From Fistulifera solaris (taxonomy: Eukaryota > Bacillariophyta > Bacillariophyceae > Naviculales > Stauroneidaceae): a DNA stretch of 64,000 bases. Positions within the stretch are counted from its first letter, which is position 1, and the number at the start of each line of letters is the position of its first letter. The DNA lies in contig AP026124.1 in NCBI GenBank assembly GCA_030295235.1, positions 496,001-560,000 on the forward strand. The letters are read 5' to 3'. Made by a program: the position numbers and the translations under genes. Below are positions 10,991 to 21,288 of the stretch, piece after piece. The notes under the pieces were generated by a model. That model saw only the letters and a list, made by a program, of their open reading frames with translations. It ran no database searches and was not told the DNA's origin.

Positions 10991-12584
10991 TTATTTCTTC
11001 GGCTTTCTTGTGCTGGCGAATGATCGTTCTGCTTCTTCGCGCGTTGGTACATTTGAGCCTAGCTCCCATGCTATTCGAAGCCATGCAATGGAGACAAAAC
11101 TGCTGAGTATTGAGGTTTCTTGTAAACCGATATTTCCCATTGATGATGTCAAAGCGGACAGGACCAACGACATTCTAAGGTAAGCAATATAGTAAGAAGC
11201 CTGTGGGCAAAAGGGGCTGTGACGTTGATAGCATGCACACTTACAATGATTTCCCGAATCGGTAACCAAAGACACCGATCAGTTCCTTCCCTAAAAATCT
11301 GGATTCAAAATCTAGCGGGACAAACAACATTTCATCCAACAGTCTTCGCACAGAATACTCTGTAACTTTCATCGCCAAGAAAGATGCACTGACAATCGCC
11401 AGAGAAGGGTTCTTCTGCGTTGCTTGGAACGAAGTAAACAAGAACGTCAGAACAGGCATGGCTCGCCAGAGATCCCGTGCTTCAATCGATTGTATCAAAG
11501 AAGGAAGCGCCCCAAACTGGATGACCATTGTGAGCAAGTTGATTGCGGAGAAGAACACTCCAACATATCCAGCACGCTTCGTGTCATTCGGTATGGCAGT
11601 GCTCAGGGCGGCCACAAAGCTGATATTGAGAATTGTCGCCATGGCCTGACTCGCGAGTACTTCGAAGAAAAGAAGACGCAGTAAAGGAACACGTTCAAAG
11701 AGTGACACCATCTTTTCCACCGTTCCTACACCATGAGACGTTTTGGACGGTGCCTTTGTTTTCGGTTGAGACGATTCGGTCGTATCTTTCGGTTCAAAGC
11801 CGTATTTTCTAGCCACATCATACGCCGATGACGACAGCAGTAAACTGATGATGAGCGTGACCGCCGTACCCATGAGTGCCCCCGACAAGCCCACACGTTG
11901 AACGACGGGCGTGACGAGGAATCCTGAAAGGGCACTGGTCAAACTGGTGAGGCCCGCAATGGGGCCAAACCATTTTTCGGACTGAGATGGATTTAATATC
12001 GAAGCCATAAACGACCAGTATTGTGACGTCAACAACTGGACGTAGGCCTCCCGAAACACAAAAAGCGGAGCTGTAATGAATTTGACCAGCGGAATACCTT
12101 GATACATAAGTTGAAAGTGATGACAGTAGGCAATCAACACGGCCGATAGTGCTATGGCAATGGAGCAGAATGACGTTGTTTGTATCATGGTCCGTCGAGC
12201 ACCATGTTTGTCCAATACATGGGTGTACCCCATCAGAAGCAACAGAGATAGCGGACTCACAAACGCCATGGCGAAAGGGAAGGCCCCTGCCACTCCAGCA
12301 TACCCTGAGGAAGCCGAAGTGAACAAGGCTACTGTAACGGGTCGGGCCAATGAGTATCCGAGATAATGAAATGACATGGCAATGGCCATACATAGAACAG
12401 CTTTTCCTTCCGGTGTCAAACCGAAAAGTCCTTTTTCTGGAGATAATTGTGTATCAGAAGCAAAAGAAGATGTCAGCTGTATTGCTGAAGACGCTAGGCC
12501 CAAAGTAGCTCCTCCTCGAGGGAGTGATAACAGCTTTTGCATCGAAGGCATTGCAGAAATAACGTGAGTATGAGTTCGGGGCAT
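10991..12584 (-). CDS. Polytopic membrane transporter, MFS/nucleotide-translocase-like
   Basis: Exons 12584-11245 and 11174-10991 join across a 70-base GTAAGT...TTAG intron (phase 2), giving 507 residues. At least ten hydrophobic segments are visible, including YLGYSLARPVTVALF, LSLLLLMGYTHVL and LIISLLLSSSAYDV. The loop after the fourth is charged, and there is a long hydrophilic loop (about residues 270-300) between two halves, as in 12-helix major facilitator proteins. Near the end, FGYRFGKSLMSLVLSALTSS recalls the GKS motif of plastidic and bacterial-type ATP/ADP translocases (TLC/NTT family), so a distant link to that family is possible. Substrate unknown. The N-terminus is not an obvious signal peptide; a downstream start at residue 12 or 14 is possible. 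Confidence 0.7.
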
Positions 12585-13141
12585 CTTTTCTACAGGCCAG
12601 GCGAGCTAAATCGAGAAATTTACAAAAATGAAAGCTCCGCTTCTTCCCTGGTCGTTGAAGTGAGGTTCTGTAATAATAGACAGCGCCGCAATGAATCGGG
12701 AGGGAATGAACACACCAAATTGGTTGTCAAAACGATCCATCATCATTTATTTTGTGGGTGGCTTTGATGGCGCTTCGGCTTTGAATTGATAGAAAAAATT
12801 GAAAATTAACAATGGACAGAAAACAGTGGACCAGACTGTGAAAATCTTTACCGTTCGGATATGTGTAAAAACTGTACTAAGTCCGTCCTTACGGCACACG
12901 GTTGAACGAGACCGTACAAGTGTTATTCGATACTGCAATGAATTGTAGGCTGCAGCTGAACCGGCACTGCTCCGTCAGCACAAAAGATCGCGCGAACCGC
13001 GCCGCGATCTGGTTGAACCTTTCAGCTCGCGATCCAACTTCGGCTGCTCTCGTTCGTTGTGAGCTTTTGTTCGAATGCACCACGCTTTCCTTACGAAAAA
13101 AGTCACTTTCAAGCGGATTGAGAAGACGAATAAAAGCGACC
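12585..13141. other. Divergent promoter region of transporter and Lhc gene
   Basis: Non-coding; contains short open frames on both strands with no family resemblance. The last 250 bases are the promoter and leader of the Lhc gene. Confidence 0.5.
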
Positions 13142-13908
13142 ATGATGCGCAACACTGTCTTTGCTCTTTTGTTGGCGGGCGCCTCGGCCTTTGCCCCTGC
13201 TTCTATGGTATGTGAAAACCAAACAGCCGGTGATTTTCAGTGATTTTTATTAGCGACAGTTCTCTTACTTTTTTTACCTCCTGTTTTCTCTTTTTAGCAA
13301 GCACAACGCTCGGGATCCGTTGCGTTGAACGCCGAACAAATGTCCAAGTCGATTCCTTTCTTGGTCCGACCGGACAAGCTGGACGGATCTATGGCCGGAG
13401 ACATGGGTTTCGACCCCATGCGTCTGTAAGTTGCGCTTCATTACAACAAAATGTAGACAGTATAACATACCTTTGCACTCATTTTTTACTCCTTTCTAAC
13501 AGCTCGGATATTCAAACGGACTTGAAATACGCCCGCTGGTCGGAATTGAAGCACGGACGCATCTGCATGCTCGCTGTTGTGGGAACCCTCGTACAACAGG
13601 CGGGTATTCACTTCCCCGGAGAGGCCTACACCAACACGGATATCTACGGTGCCCCCAGCACCGTGGGATGGGCCCCCAACTTGCAAATCTTCCTGTTCAT
13701 GTCGGCCTTGGAGCTATCCACTTTCAACTTGCATTACAGTGAAAGTGAACCCGGTGACCTCGGCTTGGACGGTGGCTTGTTGGCGAAGTTGACCCCGGAA
13801 CAGGTCAAAACCCGCAAGGAAAGCGAAATCGTGCACTGCCGCCTTGCCATGATTGCCTTTGTCGGCCAAACCGTTCACACTCTTTTGTTCGGTAGCGCCA
13901 TTCCCTAA
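13142..13908 (+). CDS. Lhcr-type chlorophyll a/c-binding antenna protein
   Basis: Exons 13142-13207, 13298-13425 and 13503-13908 give 199 residues. The N-terminus [20 protein letters not shown] is a bipartite plastid presequence with the classic ASA|FAP cleavage site. The mature protein opens with SIPFLVRP and [13 protein letters not shown], the block typical of the red-algal-like Lhcr group that serves photosystem I. Helix 1 has [18 protein letters not shown] with the chlorophyll-binding E and R. Helix 3 has [17 protein letters not shown] with the matching E..H.R set. The middle helix is less conserved ([14 protein letters not shown]). I place it in Lhcr rather than Lhcf or Lhcx from the [13 protein letters not shown] block. 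The first intron separates the presequence from the mature part. Light-dependent expression is expected of the family, not shown here. Confidence 0.92.
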
Positions 13909-14075
13909 ATTCTCGCTTTTATCTAGCTGATCTTTCTGGCGTGTCATGCTTATTGCAACGAACGAATAGTCTAGTAGAACTTGTGTTTGTTGGCATCTAC
14001 ATTCTTTTAATTTTGTAGGTACAGCATACAAGTGATGTTCATGTTGTTAGACTTTCTAAATGTTGTAAATGAATC

Positions 14076-15425
14076 CTACTCTTGCAACACATTTGGCGAC
14101 GATTCGTTTGATCGAGCGACAGCAAAGTGACTAAGCAGCGCCGCTGCCGTTTGGGTTTCAGCACCGGGTCGACACGTCACAGAATGGTTGCTTGTATGAC
14201 TGACTTGCGACCCATAAAAAAGCAGTGACGGGTGCAAGGACGATGATGATTCGTGATGTGAATGCTGCGATTGTGAGTTTTCCTTTTCCGTGTCCAACAG
14301 ATCATCCTTGGTTTGGCTATTATGCTTCGCCAACAGGTTTAGTGAACTTGAATGCAGGGGTAACTGTGCATGAATGGCTTGATGTAAGAGAGCAATGCCG
14401 GAGTCATGTTCTTGTTCTTGTTCGCAATCACGTTCATATGTTTCCGTTTCGACTTCACTTCGTGTCGAAGAATGCTGTTGATCTGTTGTGGGCGACGAAG
14501 ATGATTCCTTACGTTTGGCATCATCGACCTCCATGTCAGCATTTCTTTCTTCCTCAAACGTCACATTCTTATTAGAAACTCCATCACTGGAAGGATATTC
14601 AAATGAAGAAGCAACAGTCGTTTTCTGAATTTCGTGAACGCTGACCGCCGACGGCTCTTCAGTGTTATGCAAAAGACCCTGTTGTCTACCATTCAACATC
14701 GATGGCTTACCCAATGTTTCCTGCGATTCATTGCTCACTTCTTTTCGTAATGCATTGGGAAAGAGCCGATGACAATATTCTGTCATCGAACACCATTGCG
14801 TCGCATTCTCTTCCGTGACTTGCTGCGTCACCAATGCCGCAATGCGTTGACTGACTTCCAGTTGCAGTTCGGACAAATTGCTTTTCGCTCGTGCCAGTTC
14901 TTCCATACCGGAAATATCGGCGAATTGTTCGGCCGTGGCGGCGTTCATTTCCACAAATTGTTGCAACGAGAAAGCTGCTTGCTCGAGTTCATGTAAAATC
15001 GAATGATTCATATCGGCCGAAACGTGCTGTTGGAGGCTCTGATACGAATTGCGTTGTAGGAGCGGTAACAATGATCGTGTCATGGGATGATCTTGGCCGC
15101 AAATGGATTGTTCGTATTCGAGATATTGAAGCTTCTGTCGAAAGGCTGCTTCGGCAGTGGCGATGAGGGCATCCATATCTTGCGCACAATAATGCACCTG
15201 CAAAAACGCTTGCGCTTCGGCTTGACTGAGGAGTGGTTTTTCTTTTGTTTTTGCCATTGAATTAGTGTGCGGTTGGTATTGAAATATGACCGCGAGAGGA
15301 ACATTCAAGAGACTGGCAACGGGGCCGTGTCGTGCAGCATTGTTGTCGGTTGTCGACAGCGGTGAGGAGTCATCAAAATGAATTCGACGCTGTCGCTTGG
15401 CGGGTGGGCTCGATGTCTCTTCCAT
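14076..15425 (-). CDS. Unknown protein, Gln/Ser-rich, probably nuclear
   Basis: Single exon, 449 residues. The start MEETSSPPAKRQRRIHFDD carries a clear basic nuclear-localisation-type cluster. Residues about 60-230 look folded and helical (QAEAQAFLQVHYCAQDMDA, FRQKLQYLEYEQSICGQ, LSELQLEVSQRIAALV). The second half is low-complexity, rich in S, E, Q and H, and probably disordered. I recognise no domain. Gene orientation is convergent with the Lhc gene, whose stop lies 167 bases away. A regulatory or chromatin role is possible but unsupported. Confidence 0.7.
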   Translation of the reverse strand: MEETSSPPAKRQRRIHFDDSSPLSTTDNNAARHGPVASLLNVPLAVIFQYQPHTNSMAKTKEKPLLSQAEAQAFLQVHYCAQDMDALIATAEAAFRQKLQYLEYEQSICGQDHPMTRSLLPLLQRNSYQSLQQHVSADMNHSILHELEQAAFSLQQFVEMNAATAEQFADISGMEELARAKSNLSELQLEVSQRIAALVTQQVTEENATQWCSMTEYCHRLFPNALRKEVSNESQETLGKPSMLNGRQQGLLHNTEEPSAVSVHEIQKTTVASSFEYPSSDGVSNKNVTFEEERNADMEVDDAKRKESSSSPTTDQQHSSTRSEVETETYERDCEQEQEHDSGIALLHQAIHAQLPLHSSSLNLLAKHNSQTKDDLLDTEKENSQSQHSHHESSSSLHPSLLFYGSQVSHTSNHSVTCRPGAETQTAAALLSHFAVARSNESSPNVLQE

Positions 15426-16198
15426 GATAATAAAGAATAGTGAGAGTGATCTTCAAGAAAGAGAATACGTGATGCAGAACGATCGCAATGATGAGAACGT
15501 GAAAAGCCTCATCACAAGTTGGATGGATGTTTCGAACGGTTGTATTAGGTTGTAGGTGCTGCGGTCGAATATGGACATTCTGCAAGTAAACGTGATGGTA
15601 CGACATCCTACAGTTCGCTAGCTAAGGAAACGAATACCGAATGAAGAATGCGAAGACATATCAACTTGATAACAAAATCCATTTTTCGGGTATGTTTGAC
15701 TGCAATGCCATAATATCTTGAATTCACATCTATGATTCCCACTAATAAAACATGTTCACAATCAATTCAAAATCAAAACGGAGAAAACAGCGAAGATACA
15801 ACCTTTCGAATGTCTACGTGAAATTCACGTAGCCCTCGCAGGAATTTTATCGATCTAAGTAGCATCCGGAACTTATCGAATTCGACTGCATCAATTTTCA
15901 GGTCCGGCAGGGACGAAATTCATCGTAACATTCCTCATCAAACTTTTCTTAAAAATCATGAGCAAGACTTGATATTAATTAGAACACCAACGATAGCAGA
16001 TGGCATGGTGCGAATGTCGTGCATTTAACGTAGGCCCCCGTATAAAAATTTATCGAACAAGGGAAACCCGGATATTGTGATTTACCGCGGCGTCGATGGC
16101 GATGATGACACAAATTGCCTTTTGTTGACGACCGAAGGAACGGGGAAAGGAATGATAGTTTGACCATTTGCTTATCCAAATTTCAAACAGAATGGAAA
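15426..16198. other. Divergent intergenic region, nothing recognised
   Basis: AT-rich gap between the unknown nuclear-type protein and the HemW-like gene. No repeat of the window's families and no convincing open frame. A short inverted pair CTACGTGAAATTCACGTAG occurs at about 15812-15830 (CTACGTGAA/TTCACGTAG), a near-perfect palindrome that could be a factor-binding site. Confidence 0.5.
15812..15830. promoter_or_regulatory. 19-bp palindrome with CACGTAG half-sites
   Basis: CTACGTGAA then TTCACGTAG around one central base. The half-site contains the ACGT core bound by bZIP and bHLH factors in many eukaryotes. Its role is inference; it lies about 380 bases from both neighbouring starts. Confidence 0.35.
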
Positions 16199-17684
16199 AT
16201 GAAAGTAGGATATGGTTGGATCCTTTTGTTAAGCGCCGCTCGAGCCTTTTGGATTCCTTCCACGCTTCACAATCCTTCGTGCCGATTAACATCGTCTCTT
16301 TCTGTCAGAAGTAGTAGCAGCACCTCCTTACTTGCAAACAATGCCGGGGTCTATATACATATTCCATTCTGTAGGCGACGCTGTCGGTATTGTGACTTTG
16401 CCATTGTTCCGGTCGGCAGTGAAGATCGTACCGGCTTTACGCAACTCAATGATCAGTATACAACAGCCTTGCTGCACGAGATTACGCATCATACATCACT
16501 CAACAACAATCACACCATTTCGTCCATTTACTTTGGCGGTGGGACACCGAGTTTGGTGCCTGTATCGACTCTGCAGGCCATTCTCGAGAAATTGTACGGG
16601 CGTTTCAATGTTGCCCCCGATTGTGAAATATCGATCGAGATGGATCCGGGTACATTTGATTTTGCAAAAGCCACGGCACTGCGGGACATGGGATTCAACC
16701 GAGTTTCTCTGGGAGTTCAGTCGTTCAATGATACCATTCTAGAATCACTGGGTCGGATTCATCGGAAAAACGATGTCATGAATGCATTGAAAATTCTACA
16801 AGATGTGTGGGGCAATGATTTGAATTATTCGATGGATCTTATCTCTGGTCTTCCAGGATTGTCGGTTGCTGAATGGGTCCATACATTGGAGAATGTAATG
16901 CATTTACAATTGAGGCCGAATCATTTGAGTTTGTATGATCTACAGGTCGAACCGGTAAGTGCATTCAAGGAGAGGTGAAGCATTGGAGAAGTGAATGCAA
17001 TTGCAATGGCGTGTATGCTAATGAATGGTTAAACAGGGCACCGTATTTGGTCGATGGTACAGTGACTCGATGATCAACTCAATATCATCCTCCCCGGTGA
17101 CGACGCTGCCACTTCCCTCCGACGAAGAAGCTTCATTCATGTATAAATACGCTTCGGGATTTCTGCGTTACTATGGCTACGACCATTATGAAGTCTCCTC
17201 TTATGCTACGCCCGGACATCAAAGTCAACACAATCAAGTGTACTGGGCTGTAGATGGAGAGTGGTATGCATTTGGACTGGGAGCCACGAGTCATATAAAT
17301 GGTCAACTGGCGGCTCGACCACGCACCATGGCGGACTACTTGAAATGGGTTTATGAACCGACAGTATCATTACCATCAACGAACAGCTTTCAAGATCGTC
17401 TTTTGGACATCGTATTGAAACGTCTTCGTACGAAGGAAGGACTTTGTTTGCCATGGATTGGTGAAACATTCGGTTCTAACTATCAGAATGCCATTCGGAG
17501 GGGAGCAGAATTAGGTGTCGAACTTGCATTGGCGCAACTCGATGAGGAACGTGGTATTTTGACGCTGACCGATCCGCATGGTCTCTTATTCTCAAATTCA
17601 ATCATTTCGACCATTTTTGCAGAATTAGAGACCTTGCCTGAATGGAGTACTTTGAAGGAGAATGAAACGACTTTGTGTGGTTGA
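16199..17684 (+). CDS. HemW-like radical SAM protein, plastid-type presequence
   Basis: Exons 16199-16954 and 17037-17684 join in phase 0, giving 467 residues. The family (HemW, formerly called oxygen-independent coproporphyrinogen oxidase-like) binds an iron-sulfur cluster and heme and passes heme to partner proteins. Seen: YIHIPFCRRRCRYCDF with the radical-SAM CxxxCxxC, YFGGGTPSLVP for SAM binding, SIEMDPGTFD, RVSLGVQSFND and the C-terminal HNQVYWAVDGEWYAFGLGA block that separates HemW from true HemN. The first 20 residues (MKVGYGWILLLSAARAFWIP) are a signal peptide ending ARA|FWIP, matching diatom plastid import. The ATG at 16199 was chosen because it opens this signal. Not proven to make or move heme; a true HemN would be a different subfamily. 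Confidence 0.85.
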
Positions 17685-18185
17685 TACCATCATTTGCGAA
17701 AGCGTTTGCTTGTACATAGCTAGACAGCTTACGATGAGCGCGATGTGCAGACTGTTGGTTGTCTTCTCGCGACCGATCTCTTTATAATTTAATCTTGGTG
17801 ATGTGCAATCTCGATTTCTTGCTGGATCTGCGCGGCTTCTATTGTTCGATATTCATTAGATTGCCACAACATAGTGAATTGCAGACCAAATTCACGGTTT
17901 ACAAAATGTTGGTTTGCTATTAGTCTTGGTCAATGAACTCAGTCGGTTTGAATACTTTACCCTTTATCTTAGCTATGCCTAATATCAGACAACGGACGGG
18001 ACTCCTTTCCTGTTGAGTCGTAGCAGATCGCCTTTACACTTGACGTTATAGCATAATTAGTAGTCTTGCCAATGAACCCATAACCTTATTACTTTCGACA
18101 ATCACCAACAACAAATTGCGTGCTCCGCAACAATGTTTTCTTTTGACTTCGATCGCCTCGTAAATGCAATCACAATGATTTGCAA
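17685..18185. other. Intergenic, nothing recognised
   Basis: 3' flank of the HemW-like gene and promoter of the ZNHIT2-like gene; AT-rich, without repeats or open frames of note. Confidence 0.5.
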
Positions 18186-19533
18186 ATGGAACCGACCGAT
18201 CTTCGCCACCACTTTCTCATTCAGAAACATGCTGCGCGCAACAGTTCCGTGTTAAAAACAGATTTGGGTCCGTCATTCTTTGAAAACGAAGTTATCGGCT
18301 CTGACTCGTCTTCGTCTTGTCAAGTGTGTCGGACGAATCGAGCACGTTATGCATGTCCGCGCTGTTCGCTCCCGTACTGTTCTGTGACATGCTTTCAAGA
18401 GCATAACACTGGTAAGGCGTCGACCTGTGTAGAAGCATTTTATCAAGAACGCGTGCACCAAGTCTTGAATCTCGACATCAAAGCCAAAAAAGAGCAAACG
18501 CAAGAAATTATCCAACGCGTGCACGAGCAACAACACAACACTTTACCGCCGTCCGGAGTTGCTCCTTGCGGTATACCCGAAGAGCAGCTGTACGAGCTGC
18601 TAGTCGCTCTCGAACATAAGGATGAAGGAATGATACAGCAATTGTTGCGCTCGAATCGGCCGCTTCGATTGGCGGTGACACGGGGACTGCAACACGACAA
18701 TTTACACGAATGGTTATTAGATCCCTGGATACCCTGGTGGATGCCGCAGTTTGTTCCGGAGGATCAAGAGAATGGACATGATTCGGATTTTATGACGGGA
18801 ACATCGTTGGATGAGTACATTGTGTCACTTTCGCCACTCTCGAGTCTTCGCACAGGTCCTACGGTGGAAATCAGATACAATGTGTTGGAAGTAATTTACG
18901 CGACAGTTTGGACACTTCGTTTATATTACGGACCTAACAATGCCCAGGAGCTTGCCGAACAAGCCGTCGAAACGTTGTTAGCCGCTTCATCCGTGCTGTC
19001 GCAGAACATGTCTTATGTATCATTGGAAGCTGTCTTGACGCATTGCGCCACAACATCAACGCATGCGGTTACTGTCAATGAGTGCAACACAACATGGACA
19101 GATTTGATGAACGATCTGGTGCACATTTGCATGAATCAACGCTTTGTTTTAAAATGTTTTTGGAAGCGAAGTCGATTATCAAACAGGCTGTGATACAAGC
19201 AAAACGACAGGAGAATGACAAGCGCAGTAATCATAGCCGCACGGAAAGGAAAAGTACGCTACGAAGAATAAGCAAAAGATTGATTTTTATGCTTCCTGGT
19301 GCAAGGCACCTTCGCGTCACATGGGGGCGTTAGGTGATGACATTCGCGCGTGGGCCAAACAATGGTTGCCCGATGAAACATCATCGCCCACTCCAGACGT
19401 ACTTTGCTTGAAGAAAAAACAATCCGATACTTCCCAACTCAATCCTGCGGATAAAATTCGTTTCCGCGACACCGACGATGGATCTTTGTTCGTACAAGAA
19501 GTTGTGAGTGCTGAGAGAGCTGCGAAAGAATAG
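18186..19533 (+). CDS. ZNHIT2-like HIT zinc-finger protein (frame shifted twice)
   Basis: Starts at the ATG at 18186. Residues about 43-80 form a zf-HIT domain: CQVCRTNRARYACPRCSLPYC, then SVTCFQEHNTGKASTC, all eight ligands present. Then come a helical domain with EEQLYELLVALEHKDE and the segment LLDPWIPWWMPQF. HIT-finger proteins of the ZNHIT2 type bind the R2TP/RUVBL chaperone and help assemble snRNPs and RNA polymerase. The frame slips at two AAAA runs (19151-19154 and 19250-19253). Adding one A at each joins RFVLK to MFLEAKSIIKQAVIQAK, then to KNKQKIDFYASWCKAPSRHMG, giving about 449 residues. The tail KIDFYASW is typical of the family C-terminus, which supports reading through. Both slips lack one base. 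Confidence 0.75.
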
Positions 19534-19684
19534 AGATAATGTATCGTTTGAAGAAAGCTAATTTGTAACCAAGTCCAATTGAATCACTCGTGGAAAATTT
19601 TTCCATAAATTATGTTGCTGCTAACTTATTAGGATTGCTAGATTAGAAGTATAATGCGGGGGATATGGAAAGAGATATCGACGT

Positions 19685-20797
19685 TCAGGGAAAGTCAGGG
19701 AATACCTTGAAGTGAACGAACTTGACCAAGATGTAAAGAGTAGCCCAAAGAAAGAGGTATTTTCCTACAAAGGTATCGAGAGCGTAAATGGCTTGCTGAA
19801 TCGCCTGTGAAAGGCGAGGTGAACGGCAATTTGTGAGTGAATAAGGAAGAAAGCACATGCAATCATTGCCATTGGCTAATCGGCAAGAACTTACACCAAC
19901 GACTTGACCAAAGAATTTTGTGACGCCACTCAAAATCAGAACTACCACCTTGACGAAATTCAAATCGCCCTTGACAAAGTTCTCTTCCTCTTCCTTGGGA
20001 GGACCAATGACACGCGTCTTGAATTGACCGATACCAATATCCAACGTCACAGGCTTGCCGGTAGCTCGATCGTACACAAAGCCACCCAGAGTCCGAGTCG
20101 GAAGTCCAATCAAAAAGTCGACATAGGTCGCAATGACACTGACAATCTTGGTGGATCCAATTAAAATGAAGCTCGTGGCAGCGGCAAAAATAGTCCCAGC
20201 CAGGAATGTTTCAACCGTTTCGTGGACGGGCAGAATCCAGTTGAAACCATTCTTCTCAATAAAAGGACCGATGGCTTCTTCAAAGAATGATTCTACCACA
20301 CAAATCTCGAGTCGAACTCGTAAGAGACCCCCGGAAATCAAAGGAGCGTATTCGATGAAATTGTCCTTTCCCACAATGGACAAGACCGAGGATTGCAACA
20401 GACGGTAAATGATATCCGACGTTGGACACACGGGTTGAAACTCTTGTGGCGTCATGGTGCCCAAATCGGTTTTCGCCATGACGTCCGTCGACGCGACCGT
20501 TAACGCGGTGGCAGTGGTAGCGGCTGCCGTGGTCAGACGCGAAAAGTGAGACACGATCTTGTTCTCATCGTCACATCGACCTAGAACTGTTTCGTGATCG
20601 ACATCGAGAAAAATGTCTGATTTTAGTGCCTTATCTTTCGTGAGAGTTCTTCTCGCAAAGAGAGGTCGCAGTGATGCTCGTTGACTTGAATTATTCGTCA
20701 GCACTCTTTCATGACACCGACGCAATACGGGTTGGAAAGCTGTGACGAGGGATGAGCCTACAAGAGCAAGTACAAGATAACGGATTGAATACATCAT
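19685..20797 (-). CDS. Plastid membrane protein of unknown function
   Basis: 340 residues if a 90-base intron (19894-19805, GTAAGT...CACAG) is removed. The intron has no stop and is a multiple of three, so an unspliced 370-residue form would also be open. The N-terminus MMYSIRYLVLALVGSSLVTAFQP is a signal peptide with VTA|FQP, followed by a serine/arginine-rich transit stretch, as in diatom plastid proteins. At least three hydrophobic segments follow (TFLAGTIFAAATSFILIGS, VVVLILSGVTKFFGQVVG, YLFLWATLYILVKFV). Two amphipathic blocks (PLISGGLLRVRLEICVVESF, DFLIGLPTRTLGGFVYDR) look conserved. I do not recognise the family. It is convergent with the ZNHIT2-like gene. Confidence 0.75.
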   Translation of the reverse strand: MMYSIRYLVLALVGSSLVTAFQPVLRRCHERVLTNNSSQRASLRPLFARRTLTKDKALKSDIFLDVDHETVLGRCDDENKIVSHFSRLTTAAATTATALTVASTDVMAKTDLGTMTPQEFQPVCPTSDIIYRLLQSSVLSIVGKDNFIEYAPLISGGLLRVRLEICVVESFFEEAIGPFIEKNGFNWILPVHETVETFLAGTIFAAATSFILIGSTKIVSVIATYVDFLIGLPTRTLGGFVYDRATGKPVTLDIGIGQFKTRVIGPPKEEEENFVKGDLNFVKVVVLILSGVTKFFGQVVGVSSCRLANGNDCMCFLPYSLTNCRSPRLSQAIQQAIYALDTFVGKYLFLWATLYILVKFVHFKVFPDFP

Positions 20798-21288
20798 TTA
20801 CTCCTTTCACGCGGTCAATTTCTGTGACCAATATTGAAGAGTAATTAGAATTACAAAAGAAAAGGTTACAAGATGCGTCCGATCGCGGCAACTTGAGATG
20901 AATGAAACGCCGAAAGCTTATTGTGTTGCAATGTGAGGCGTCATTTCTTTGTTTGCCTCACCTTGCACCTATTTTGTACATCGTTAATCGTTACTGTCAG
21001 AGTGATTGTAGCTGCACCGGTACCCAAAGCAGGAATTATACTACTGATACCTTCGTCCTACCGGTCTTTTTTATGTTATATGTTTAAATTTCCAATTACC
21101 ATATTGATACAAAGTGTACATTCCATGTTAAATCGAAAAGCTCGACACTCGACACACTCACTCTCAACCATCATCAACACACGATGGCAGACGAGAGATT
21201 CGATTTCGACCATGACATACATAATCCGAGCGATCATGGCATCGGTTGATAGTAGTTTTTTCTTGACACTGACAGTTCTATCATCACT
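20798..21288. other. Divergent intergenic region, nothing recognised
   Basis: Promoters of the plastid membrane protein and the HEAT-repeat gene. Contains GCACCGGTACC at about 21013. Confidence 0.5.

Noticed and set aside
13142-13207. Lhcf or Lhcx assignment for the antenna gene
   Set aside because: The [13 protein letters not shown] block and overall layout fit Lhcr; typical Lhcf and Lhcx N-terminal blocks are absent.
14225-14575. Plus-strand frame of 116 residues inside the unknown nuclear-type gene
   Set aside because: Opposite strand of low-complexity S/Q/E sequence, no domain.
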